A stretch of DNA of 64,000 nucleotides from CAIQJJ01 sp049325275 (lineage in GTDB: Bacteria; Chloroflexota; Anaerolineae; Anaerolineales; UBA4823): NCBI GenBank assembly GCA_049325275.1, contig JBMOLU010000084.1, positions 248,001-312,000 on the forward strand, in the 5' to 3' direction. A model generated the notes under the pieces. It saw only the letters and a list, made by a program, of their open reading frames with translations. It was not told where the DNA came from and did no database searches. Below, piece by piece: positions 43,349-51,553 of the stretch (position 1 is its first letter; the number at the start of each line of letters is the position of its first letter). A program made the position numbers and the translations under genes.

Positions 43349-44053
43349 ATGCAAGATACCAACCTGATAGCATACGATTTACGCATGTGCCTGATAGAAG
43401 GCAAACGCCATTTCGACTTCCTGAACATCTATCGGGGCATTCAGTTTGTCAGTGAAACCGTGTTGGAAAGCGTGCTCGAAGATCGGGCGATCTTTTCCGT
43501 TCAGTCGCCGTCGGCGGTGTTGCTGGAGCGCGACAAAGCATCCATCGTGTTGAGCAACGGGCTGATCGACCCGTTTGCCGTCCGGGTTGATTCGTTCGAT
43601 ATGGACACAGGCCGCCTGGTAATCGCCGATATGGCCTACGTCGGAGACACGGTCGGAAACCGCCACGAGCATCGCCTGGAGGTCACCCCTGCCTTACCCG
43701 TCGATATTGACCTGGAAGGCGTCCCCATCACAGCCGAACTGGTAGACATTTCTTTGAGCGGCGCTGGCTTGCATTTACCTGCCTTCGTCTCCGAGTTTAG
43801 CTTGCAACACGGCCGCAGGGCGTGGTTGACGCTGCACCTACCAGAGGGGAACGTGCATATCTTGGGTGAGTTTTTGCGCTTTCGCAAGATTTTCAACCAC
43901 TACTGGGCAGCAGCCAAGTTTACGGGGGTCAGCGCCGGGAAAAACCTTATCTTGCACTATATCAATCGCCGCCTGAACGAAGTTCGCCTGGAAGTGCAAC
44001 AAATGTATACCGAGGCCAGGCAGGCAAAAATCCTTCCACGCGACGAGGAGTAA
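43349..44053 (+). CDS. PilZ-domain c-di-GMP-binding protein
   Basis: The 234-residue product has an N-terminal beta-rich YcgR-like domain (about 1-95) and a PilZ domain (about 103-215). The c-di-GMP ligands are intact: RxxxR at Arg105-Arg109 (RHEHR) and DxSxxG at Asp133-Gly138 (DISLSG). A C-terminal helical tail follows. It should therefore sense c-di-GMP. AGGAGG lies 5 nt before the ATG at 43349; an earlier ATG at 43328 lacks this. The ROK kinase starts 4 nt after its stop, so the two are co-translated. Target unknown. Confidence 0.88.
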   Translation: MQDTNLIAYDLRMCLIEGKRHFDFLNIYRGIQFVSETVLESVLEDRAIFSVQSPSAVLLERDKASIVLSNGLIDPFAVRVDSFDMDTGRLVIADMAYVGDTVGNRHEHRLEVTPALPVDIDLEGVPITAELVDISLSGAGLHLPAFVSEFSLQHGRRAWLTLHLPEGNVHILGEFLRFRKIFNHYWAAAKFTGVSAGKNLILHYINRRLNEVRLEVQQMYTEARQAKILPRDEE

Positions 44054-44057
44054 AAGC

Positions 44058-44834
44058 ATGCGGTCCACACAAACGGTACAGGCTTTAGGCATCGATGTCG
44101 GCGGAAGCGGCATCAAGGGCGCGCCGGTTGACGTACAAACCGGGCAGTTGCTGGCGGAACGCTTTCGCCTGCCTACCCCGGAGTCAGGAAAGCCGAAAGC
44201 AATGGCGAAAGTGGTAGCCGAAATTGTGCAGCATTTCGACTGGAAGGGCCTGGCAGGAATGGGGTTCCCATCCGCTTTGCAAAACGGTGTCGCACTGACG
44301 GCCGCCAACATTCATGCCAAATGGATCGGCGTTAACGCTGAAACGTTGTTTTCGGAAACCAGCGGCTGTCCTTTCCGCGTGATCAACGACGCCGACGCCG
44401 CCGGGTTGGCCGAGATGCGTTTTGGCGCCGGACGCGATTGCCTCGGAACGGTGCTGGTGGTGACCATCGGCACCGGGCTGGGGACGGCCGTTTTTACCGG
44501 TGGCACGCTACTACCCAATACTGAACTGGGGCACATCGAAATCGACGGCGTCGATGCAGAAGTCAAAGCCACCGACGCCGCCCGCAAACGCGAGAAGATG
44601 TCGTTGGATGAATGGGCCGGGCACTTCGACCGCTACCTTTGCACGCTCGAAAAGCTGCTCTGGCCCGAGTTGATCATCCTTGGAGGCGGCACGGCGAAGA
44701 AGTTTGCCGAATTCTCCGCACTGCTGAACGTGCGCGCAAAGATAGTTCCGGCCCGGTTTCTCAATGAGGCCGGCATCGTCGGCGCAGCGCTGGCCGCAGC
44801 CGAGGCAGGGCCATCCAGCCACGCAGAAAGCTAA
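44058..44834 (+). CDS. ppgK: ROK-family kinase, polyphosphate-glucokinase-like
   Basis: The 258-residue product has the phosphate motif DVGGSGIKGAPVD, typical of polyphosphate glucokinases. It also has the sugar-binding NDADAAGLAE, TIGTGLGTAVF and LPNTELGHIE. It should phosphorylate glucose using polyphosphate and/or ATP. GAGGAG overlaps the stop region of the PilZ gene just upstream. Chloroflexota and Actinomycetota commonly use such kinases. Two hairpins follow in the gap to the convergent surface-protein gene. Confidence 0.9.
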   Translation: MRSTQTVQALGIDVGGSGIKGAPVDVQTGQLLAERFRLPTPESGKPKAMAKVVAEIVQHFDWKGLAGMGFPSALQNGVALTAANIHAKWIGVNAETLFSETSGCPFRVINDADAAGLAEMRFGAGRDCLGTVLVVTIGTGLGTAVFTGGTLLPNTELGHIEIDGVDAEVKATDAARKREKMSLDEWAGHFDRYLCTLEKLLWPELIILGGGTAKKFAEFSALLNVRAKIVPARFLNEAGIVGAALAAAEAGPSSHAES

Positions 44835-44926
44835 ACGGCTGCGGCCCCGCCTGCAAGCAACCGACAGGGAAGCGTTTCCGCATTGAGGGGTTGTGCGCCC
44901 CTGGCTGCCTCGTCCGTGAGGAAAAC

Positions 44927-44979
44927 CCGGAAATCTGATGTGGATGCGTGCGTGGCACGCATCCACATCAGATTTCCGG
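44927..44979. other. 25-bp perfect hairpin between convergent genes
   Basis: Two exactly complementary 25-bp arms (44927-44951 and 44955-44979) enclose GTG. It lies in the 287-nt gap between the ROK kinase and the surface-protein gene. No T-run follows. It is probably a transcription barrier or 3'-end structure for both genes. Confidence 0.7.
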
Positions 44980-45031
44980 TCCTCTTGGGTGGGCTTGGGG
45001 CATAGCACATACCGTTTAGACAACCAGGGAT

Positions 45032-45056
45032 TGTGCGTGTGCGAAGCACACGCACA
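45032..45056. other. Second perfect hairpin between convergent genes
   Basis: TGTGCGTGTGC and GCACACGCACA (11 bp) enclose a GAA loop, 53 nt after the first hairpin. Confidence 0.6.
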
Positions 45057-45121
45057 GTCTTACACGCCGCTTTATTGAGAAGTTACTGAAAATCTCTGTA
45101 AGCGTTTGGGGGTAAGTTACA

Positions 45122-48100
45122 TCAGCGGATGACGATAGGCATATAAACGCGCCCTTCTTCAAATTGGATGGTAAACCCGCCGATGACCTGCCCGTCGAAA
45201 AGAACGGCGACTTCGATCTGGTGTACGTCACCAAAGCCGCCGCCGGCGGGCGCATGGGCCATATTGGCCTGCGCCAGGCCGATCAGGATCATGTTCAGGT
45301 TCAGGGTGGTGTTGGGCTGGATCACATCGGGAACCGGATCGCCATCCGGCGTGACAAAGCCCACCTGCCAACCGGGAGCGATGCCGTACAGGGTGGGGAC
45401 CAGTTCCAGCGTGTGGCTGACCAGATCGGTGTTGCCGATCACAAAGGGGACCTGGAAGTCGAGCAGATCGGTCAGCAGCCTTCGTTTGACGTCCACGTTG
45501 CGTTGGCTGTACATGTCCTCGTAGTTCGGCTGCTGCAGCGTGACCAGCACACAACGATGGAGGGTACCGCCGGTGGCCGGCGTCCAGTCCAGGCAGTACT
45601 TGGCAAAGCTGTTTGGCGGCAGATCGAAGGCCTGCGTGGCTACCGGCGTAAAGGCGATACCGGCGCCGAAATCGGCGACCTGGGCCGTAATGGTCACAGT
45701 CTTGGTGACACCCAACGGGTTCTGTAACTCGACGCAGATTTTTCCCGGCACGCCGGCCACCGGCGGATCGGGCACGAAGCTAATTTCGCGCTCTTCCCAG
45801 GGCGGGACGACATCCGGCGGCAGGTGAACGGGCGGCACGTCCAACTTACGAATGCCGCCGATTAGCACATCGCCAATCCAACCCTGAACATCGATATGGC
45901 AACCACTGCCCAGCACCACCGGATCCGGCGGTGTAACCGTCAGAACGGCATTGCGCACTTCGCCAGGGGCCATACCGACCAACACACCGCTCGCCGGGTC
46001 GGCGATCACGGCAGACCAGCCGGGGCAGTCGTTGACGACAACCAAGGCCACATCTGCCGTGGCCGCGGTGGGATTCCCAACGGCGAAGGTCAGGCTGTCG
46101 GGAACCCCGGGCGCCAGGTCTTCGGTAACGTCAATATTGCGCTGCGTGACGAGCGGTTGCGCCAGGCCGGGGCCGGTGATGACGATCTGAATGCAGTAAT
46201 GCCCGGATGCCGCAGGGGTGAACGTCGCTTCTGCAATTGCAGATCCGTGCGCAGGCAATGAGATCACATCCGTCGCAAAAGTACCAAACGGAATGCCGAT
46301 GCCAAACCGATTGGGGCTGGTTTGGAAGGCCACGCTGACGGTCTGCGAAACGGCAGATGCATTTTGGATGCGCACTTGAATCTTGCTGGGGTGCCCGATG
46401 CGCAGCGGGTAGGGATCGATGGTGATTTCTTCCTCGGCGTACATCGGCCCTTCATTGGGCAGCCGGATCGGCGGGCATGCGATGGGGTGAACGACATCCG
46501 GGCTGTTCACCGTGACAGCCGGGGCAGAATCGATGGAGGCGATCAAAGAGGCCCGGTTGACGACCGTACCCGGCGCATCGGCGGTGCGATCGTAGCACGC
46601 ATTCTCCGTAACCATGACTTTAAAAGTTTTCGTTTGCGGCGCAAGGCTGGGATGAACGATCCAGGCCAGGGTACCATCGCTGCCTGGTGACGTGCCATCG
46701 AGGGTGCTGCCGGGGACAAACGAAGTCCCATCTGGGATGACGTCAATCAGGCGTGCATCGTCCGGATTGTTGCAGGCAATCTCGGCGCTCATCGTATATG
46801 TGAGGGTGTATTCGATCACGTCGCCCGGTGATACCGGTGTCCCGGCAGCAGGCACAGACGTTTTAAGCACGTCCAGGCAGCTTTCAGGCCGCGGTTCGGG
46901 ATCGGCAGGCGGGCACTGGTTGAACCAACCGGTCAGATACGTGACGGCGTTGAGGAACACCGTCTTGCCATCACCACTCATTTGATAGGGATTCCCGCTG
47001 AAGCCCCACAGCAGATGGCAGCCTTGCTGGATGAGGTTGGCATGCTTCGTATCGGGGTTTTCCAGGCCGACAGGGAAGGTATCCGCAGGAAGCGGCGCAC
47101 CGTCCAGGTAAATGGCAACCGTATTGACCGGGTTCAGGTAGGCCGCCACCGGGTCGGCGGCCACACCGTTGAAGTAAGGGAGGGGTGCGGCAGGCGCCTT
47201 ACTGAAGTCATCGTCCGGTCCATGCCAACCGTTCGGCCAGCCGATGAACTGCGGCCAACGCCCAAAGAAGGCGTAACCGCCCTCCCCGATACCGATAACC
47301 GGCTGATTGCCGGCCTTGATCTGGTTCACCTGGGCGGCACTGATCGCCGGGAACCCCCACTCGTCCAAATCGCCGGTATCATTGGCGATCACGATCAGTT
47401 GAAAGACGCTGAAATCGGTGCTCAAGACAGCAGACAGCGGCACCAATGTCACCGAGTAGCCCTGTGCCGTCAGGAGATTGTAAAAACCGACCGCATCAGT
47501 CGTGTTCCCGCGAAAGACGTAGGCGATCTCACCGTCGGCGCTGGGGATACAGTTACCGTTGGCCAGGTAAGCAAGCTGCCAGGTGCGCGGTTGGTCGAAC
47601 CATTGGTTGCTGGGCCAGCCGTAGTCGTCGCCAACGGCCGCAAACCAGTGGTGGTAAACGCCGATGCCAAACAACTGCTCACAGTCGCCAAACTTGAAAC
47701 GGCCCAGGCTGATCCCGTACTCGACGACATCCCCCACGGCGCCCGTGGCAGCCGCGCCATTCCAAAAACCATCGATGGATGGGTCCAGCACGTAACCATT
47801 GGCGACACCGGTGCCGTGATAGCTGCTACGGCTGCTGCCCGGGATATTGACTTGCAGGGCGTAATCATCCTGCCGGGCAAAATCGTAGCCGCTGCCATCC
47901 CCCTGCGGATCGAGATATACCCGGCCAAAGCGTTCATCGAAAGTACCCTGCTGCGCTTTCATGCAGACATACAGGTATTCGCCATCGTGCATCAAGAGCA
48001 CGCTGGCTTCTTTCCCATTACCGTCGACAAAGTGCCGCGAAATGGCCGATGCGTACTCTTCCGCATCACACTTGCCATCGATATTGGCGGCAAGTTGTCC

Positions 48101-48259
48101 CCGCGGAATCGGAAGCACGCTGCCGGCTGCCGCTGGCGCTTTGGGCGCCGCCGGTGCATCGCCAGCGGCCAGGCCCGGCCCGGGATAGAACCAGGCCGTC
48201 ATGCCGATCAACAGTACAACGAGGGCAAAGGCCGTTATCGACAGGGATTTCTGGTGCAT
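45122..48259 (-). CDS. Large secreted multidomain surface protein
   Basis: The 1045-residue product starts with a signal peptide (about 1-31, LVVLLIGMTAWFYPGPGLAA). Residues about 50-230 look like a DOMON/CBM9-type beta domain. About 245-445 is a domain of alternating strands and helices (VAYVFRGNT to YLTGWF) resembling a glutaminase-like/Rossmann module. About 460-600 is a DUF11-like domain (CLDVLKTSVPA, YTLTYTM). The rest is CARDB-like beta repeats. The protein ends RVYMPIVIR, a short hydrophobic tail also seen as NYLPIVR in the esterase at the right edge. AAGGAGG precedes the ATG. It may be adhesive or scaffold-like. Confidence 0.8.
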   Translation of the reverse strand: MHQKSLSITAFALVVLLIGMTAWFYPGPGLAAGDAPAAPKAPAAAGSVLPIPRGQLAANIDGKCDAEEYASAISRHFVDGNGKEASVLLMHDGEYLYVCMKAQQGTFDERFGRVYLDPQGDGSGYDFARQDDYALQVNIPGSSRSSYHGTGVANGYVLDPSIDGFWNGAAATGAVGDVVEYGISLGRFKFGDCEQLFGIGVYHHWFAAVGDDYGWPSNQWFDQPRTWQLAYLANGNCIPSADGEIAYVFRGNTTDAVGFYNLLTAQGYSVTLVPLSAVLSTDFSVFQLIVIANDTGDLDEWGFPAISAAQVNQIKAGNQPVIGIGEGGYAFFGRWPQFIGWPNGWHGPDDDFSKAPAAPLPYFNGVAADPVAAYLNPVNTVAIYLDGAPLPADTFPVGLENPDTKHANLIQQGCHLLWGFSGNPYQMSGDGKTVFLNAVTYLTGWFNQCPPADPEPRPESCLDVLKTSVPAAGTPVSPGDVIEYTLTYTMSAEIACNNPDDARLIDVIPDGTSFVPGSTLDGTSPGSDGTLAWIVHPSLAPQTKTFKVMVTENACYDRTADAPGTVVNRASLIASIDSAPAVTVNSPDVVHPIACPPIRLPNEGPMYAEEEITIDPYPLRIGHPSKIQVRIQNASAVSQTVSVAFQTSPNRFGIGIPFGTFATDVISLPAHGSAIAEATFTPAASGHYCIQIVITGPGLAQPLVTQRNIDVTEDLAPGVPDSLTFAVGNPTAATADVALVVVNDCPGWSAVIADPASGVLVGMAPGEVRNAVLTVTPPDPVVLGSGCHIDVQGWIGDVLIGGIRKLDVPPVHLPPDVVPPWEEREISFVPDPPVAGVPGKICVELQNPLGVTKTVTITAQVADFGAGIAFTPVATQAFDLPPNSFAKYCLDWTPATGGTLHRCVLVTLQQPNYEDMYSQRNVDVKRRLLTDLLDFQVPFVIGNTDLVSHTLELVPTLYGIAPGWQVGFVTPDGDPVPDVIQPNTTLNLNMILIGLAQANMAHAPAGGGFGDVHQIEVAVLFDGQVIGGFTIQFEEGRVYMPIVIR

Positions 48260-48329
48260 TAAAAACCTCCTTTTTCATAAAACAAATGACTATTGGGTTG
48301 TTTTGCTCCCCCTGACCATATCTACATAA

Positions 48330-48335
48330 ATTATA
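48330..48335 (-). promoter_or_regulatory. Weak -10 box upstream of the surface-protein gene
   Basis: TATAAT on the minus strand lies 71 nt before the start codon in an AT-rich stretch. No clear -35 box is visible. The rest of the 134-nt gap holds nothing else recognised. Confidence 0.35.
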
Positions 48336-48393
48336 CCGTTTTTATCGCGTTTTACATTAAAAAAGATATGTACATTCCCCAAAAACCTACCAA

Positions 48394-49572
48394 TTACACC
48401 TGCTGTTGCAGTGTCAGATTGAGACGGCGTTCCAGATCGTTGAGGCGCTTGTGAACAAGGTGATGTATATCGGGGTCGGACACCAGGAAGAATTCCTCCC
48501 AGATCTGGCGCAGCGTCGTGCACAAACGCTCTTCGACCCACCCCCACAAAGGTAACGGCTTGAACGAACGCCCCTCTTGCAAGCGAGGCGCAAGCAGGCT
48601 GAAGCGTGAATCGTTGGAAAAATCTGGAGAAGCGAGCGATTTGATACGGGAAGGTAAATAGCCCGAATCGCGAAAGTGTTTCCGCTGGAAAGCATCGCTG
48701 GTCAAGAAACGAATCAACCCAAGCGATGCAAGCGGATCGACGCTCTGATGCCACAAGATCAGGTTGGTGCCCCCGATAAAGGGCACGCCCGGCGGAAAGG
48801 TGATTTCCGTATTCTCCCAGACTTCGGGCAGTGTCGCAGGGTTACGTAACAACCAGGGCCCTGTAATGGTGATGGCTGCATTTCCGTGGGTAAAGACGGC
48901 ATCCGAGTCAATCGCCTGGAGGTTGCGCATCTCGGGGCTCAAGAATTTCCCCAGTTCGTAGTATTGGCAAAACGCTTCGATCACTTTGGCGTGGCCAAAA
49001 AGCGCTGAACGTGCATCGGGGCTGATGAAGTCGCCACCGTTACCCCACACCCAAGAAGCCGAAACATGCAAGATCATGCGCGTGTGCTGGGTGGGCATGA
49101 CGATCGGGTTCGGGATACCGGCATCCCGGAGAGCTTGCAGGGTTTCCTTGAAGGCGGTGTCGTTGACAAAGGCTGTCTCGGCACGAACGCCTGCTTTTTC
49201 CAGCAAATCACGCCGGTAGTAGAGAAAGCGCGTGTCCAGTGTCCAGGGAATAGACCAGACCTGGCAATCGAACGGATTGGTACAGTTTTCCCACGAAGCG
49301 GGCAAGAAGGTGCCTTCTGCTTCCAACATGGAAATTTCGTCCCGGCTAAAGGGGTGAAGCACATCCATAGCACAGAGATCGCTGATCCAGGAGCTGCCGA
49401 TCTCGGAAACATCCATCGGGTTGCGGTAGATGGCTTCACGGACGATATCCGTCCAGGCATCGTCCCAGGTAATGCGGTTGGTTTGAATGTTGTGGCTGTT
49501 CTTCTCCCCAAATTGTTGCACTGTTTGCTCCAGAAGAATATCCGAAATATACGAAAAGTTGATCGTGGTCAT
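48394..49572 (-). CDS. Cytoplasmic solute-binding-protein-fold protein
   Basis: The 392-residue product resembles family-1 extracellular solute-binding proteins. It shows VWSIPWTLDTRFLYYRRDL, ITITGPWLL, FPPGVPFIGGTN and RFLTSDAFQRK. It starts at MTTINFSYISD and has no signal peptide, lipobox or membrane helix. AAGGA 7 nt before the ATG at 49572 supports this start. Upstream in-frame codons reach 49587 only (TTG). So it is either cytoplasmic or has lost its N-terminal export region. No ABC permease genes are adjacent. The repeat copy B lies 130 nt upstream. Confidence 0.78.
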   Translation of the reverse strand: MTTINFSYISDILLEQTVQQFGEKNSHNIQTNRITWDDAWTDIVREAIYRNPMDVSEIGSSWISDLCAMDVLHPFSRDEISMLEAEGTFLPASWENCTNPFDCQVWSIPWTLDTRFLYYRRDLLEKAGVRAETAFVNDTAFKETLQALRDAGIPNPIVMPTQHTRMILHVSASWVWGNGGDFISPDARSALFGHAKVIEAFCQYYELGKFLSPEMRNLQAIDSDAVFTHGNAAITITGPWLLRNPATLPEVWENTEITFPPGVPFIGGTNLILWHQSVDPLASLGLIRFLTSDAFQRKHFRDSGYLPSRIKSLASPDFSNDSRFSLLAPRLQEGRSFKPLPLWGWVEERLCTTLRQIWEEFFLVSDPDIHHLVHKRLNDLERRLNLTLQQQV

Positions 49573-49701
49573 GAGAATATCCTTCAAGGACGGATAAATT
49601 TACCCGCAAACAGTTCAGCTTCTGATTACGAAAAAGGACCTTCTCTATTTTACCCAAAAAAGAGAATCGCGCTATCACCCAAAAGATAGGTTGCCATTTT
49701 G

Positions 49702-49785
49702 GCACCTAACCCATACGCGCTGTGTAGAAAAAGCACAGAATCAAGAGCAGAGTGAGGGCCGTTCCGCTTTATGCCGGTTAGGAGC
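49702..49785 (+). repeat. Dispersed intergenic repeat, copy B
   Basis: 84 bp with ends GCACCTAACC and GGTTAGGAGC, which are complementary with one mismatch. The interior matches copy A at 30769-30866 in order (CATA, AAAAGCAC, CAAGAGCAG, CCGCTT). A wider pair TTGCCA/TGGCAA flanks it. The layout resembles a miniature inverted-repeat element. It lies in the 244-nt gap upstream of the solute-binding-fold gene. Nothing else is recognised in that gap. Confidence 0.6.
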
Positions 49786-49816
49786 ACTGCTGTGGCAAAG
49801 AAAACGCTGCCACTAC

Positions 49817-50392
49817 TTACTTCGGTTTTCCGGCGGTAACCAGAGGACCTTTTTCCGGCATACCGGGAGGACGGTTGAGCGGCATGAATTTTGTCACAAC
49901 CAGTACTTCGTGTAGCTTGGTCTCCTCCCACGCGCCGCCAACCATTGGGGTGGCCTGCGCTAACCTGCGTGAACCGGCCAGTAGCCCCTCGTACGAACTG
50001 ACATCCAACTGGGCATACGAAACGTCCAAATCCGGGCCATGGCAGGCCGCACACGACACGGCGCCGCCATACCACAAATTTGACTCGGTAAACAACGGCA
50101 ACACATCGGTGGGAAATTCACCGACGCAAACGGTTCCATCGACCGCGGTAAAATCAAACGCATCCGTTTCAGGGTACCCGGCGTTCGCCCAAGCCGCCAA
50201 TAAATCAACGGCCCGAATCGGACACTGCCCATCACGCACACGCTCATAACCGCCGAAAGGCGGCGGCGTAGCAACGGCCAACGTGGGAATTGGGGTACCA
50301 AAAGGGCTGGTATTCGCCACCAGGTTTGTGGCGTTACATGCAGAAACGGCAAGCGAGATAGCAAGAGAAAGCAAAAGGATGAGTTTTTTCAT
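49817..50392 (-). CDS. Monoheme c-type cytochrome lipoprotein
   Basis: The 191-residue product has a lipoprotein signal peptide (residues about 1-19; VSAC lipobox). A Thr/Pro-rich linker and one heme-binding CAACH (about residue 114) follow. The later MPLNRPPGMP or TPMVGG could supply the axial Met. GAGG lies 6 nt before the ATG at 50392. It lies 78 nt after actE in the same direction and is likely the last gene of the alternative complex III operon. It may be the electron acceptor of the complex or an extra subunit (inference). Confidence 0.82.
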   Translation of the reverse strand: MKKLILLLSLAISLAVSACNATNLVANTSPFGTPIPTLAVATPPPFGGYERVRDGQCPIRAVDLLAAWANAGYPETDAFDFTAVDGTVCVGEFPTDVLPLFTESNLWYGGAVSCAACHGPDLDVSYAQLDVSSYEGLLAGSRRLAQATPMVGGAWEETKLHEVLVVTKFMPLNRPPGMPEKGPLVTAGKPK

Positions 50393-50470
50393 TACGAACC
50401 TCATGCATCGAGAGAAGAGAGGTGAAAACGAGGCGAGCATTGACCTCACAACCAGCCGCCTAGCTTTTCT

Positions 50471-50995
50471 CTACTCCCCTCCCATCTTCTTCACGTAATT
50501 GACCACATCCCACCGCTCGCCAACCGAAAGGTTTTCACTGAGCGGTGGCATGGCGGCTGCCCCGTGGGTGATAACGATGAAAATATCCCCATCGCTCAAG
50601 CGGGTGACGTTGGCTGAGGTCAAATCGGTGGGTTGGCGGCGAAACTTCTCTGCCATCGGGCCGTCGCCTTTCCCAACAGGCCCGTGACAGACGGCACAGT
50701 TGACGTCGTAAAGTGCCTGGCCGCGTGCCAGCGAGGTCTCGTCGGCCGGCACCGGGTTGCGCGGCGCACCATCGCCGGGCACATAGGCCGCCCCCTGGAT
50801 GGGTACGGAGCCTGCCGGAACGGGCTGTGGATCCTCCATCGGGCGATAGGAAGGTTGAATTTCCATCGTGCTGATCCACTCGACGCCAAACACTTCATAG
50901 GTCAGCAACAGCCCGGCCGCAGCCACCCCACCGGCCACGACGAGAAAGACGATCAACCGTGTCAGAACGGTCATCAAGTGACGATCGATGCTCAT
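50471..50995 (-). CDS. actE: Alternative complex III monoheme cytochrome subunit
   Basis: The 174-residue product has one membrane helix (about 11-33) and a cytochrome c domain with CAVCH and a likely axial Met in AAAMPPL. It matches ActE, the monoheme subunit of alternative complex III. Its ATG overlaps the actD stop by 4 nt (ATGA), so translation is coupled. It carries electrons towards the soluble acceptor. Confidence 0.88.
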   Translation of the reverse strand: MSIDRHLMTVLTRLIVFLVVAGGVAAAGLLLTYEVFGVEWISTMEIQPSYRPMEDPQPVPAGSVPIQGAAYVPGDGAPRNPVPADETSLARGQALYDVNCAVCHGPVGKGDGPMAEKFRRQPTDLTSANVTRLSDGDIFIVITHGAAAMPPLSENLSVGERWDVVNYVKKMGGE

Positions 50996-51519
50996 AGAAC
51001 TTTCGCCTCCACCAGACCCACTTCTTCGGCACCCAGTTTTTGCAGCGTTTCGTACGCCAGGTGCTCGAACTTCGCAGGGCAGCGGAAAAAGATCGCAATC
51101 TTGCCATCGCTGACCGCCGGATGATAGAGCTTGCGGCTGAACAGCGCCGGGTAAGCATTCTCAATCATCACGCCGATGAAGGAAAAGATCAGCAGGCCCA
51201 ACATGCTCATCTCGAATGCCAGCAGCAGGCCCGGCGGGATGGGCTGTAGGGGCTGGCCACCGACGTACATGGGGTAGAGCAGCGGCGTGCCGAAGTTGAA
51301 AGCGATCGCCGCCGCCAGCCCCACCAGCGCGCCCAGCGCGCCGAGCAAGGGCACGTACGTCTTCGGATCGGCGCGCCCCAAAATGTGGGGAGCGAACGGC
51401 ACGCCTGAAATCACTTCCATGTCATTTTCCAGGATGCCGATCTCGCGCAAGCGTACGATGGCATCGGCAGCCGGGTTGACATCGTCAAAAACAGCAACGT
51501 GAGCGGATGGTTCGTTCAT
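50992..51519 (-). CDS. actD: Alternative complex III subunit ActD (DUF3341)
   Basis: The 175-residue product has a soluble N-terminal part (HVAVFDDVNPAADAI), two membrane helices (about 70-90 and 105-130) and a C-terminal FFRCPAKFEHLAYETLQKLGAEEV segment split by the fold. This is the DUF3341 pattern of ActD. GGAAG lies 7 nt before the ATG at 51519; an upstream in-frame start at 51549 has less support. It lies between actC and actE. Confidence 0.87.
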   Translation of the reverse strand: MNEPSAHVAVFDDVNPAADAIVRLREIGILENDMEVISGVPFAPHILGRADPKTYVPLLGALGALVGLAAAIAFNFGTPLLYPMYVGGQPLQPIPPGLLLAFEMSMLGLLIFSFIGVMIENAYPALFSRKLYHPAVSDGKIAIFFRCPAKFEHLAYETLQKLGAEEVGLVEAKVL

Positions 51520-51553
51520 AAGTGATCTTCCAATCTCCGGCAATCCCAAAAAA

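Noticed and set aside
46982..48262. A 426-codon plus-strand frame opposite the surface protein
   Set aside because: No motif and no ribosome site; the minus-strand frame has a signal peptide and AAGGAGG.
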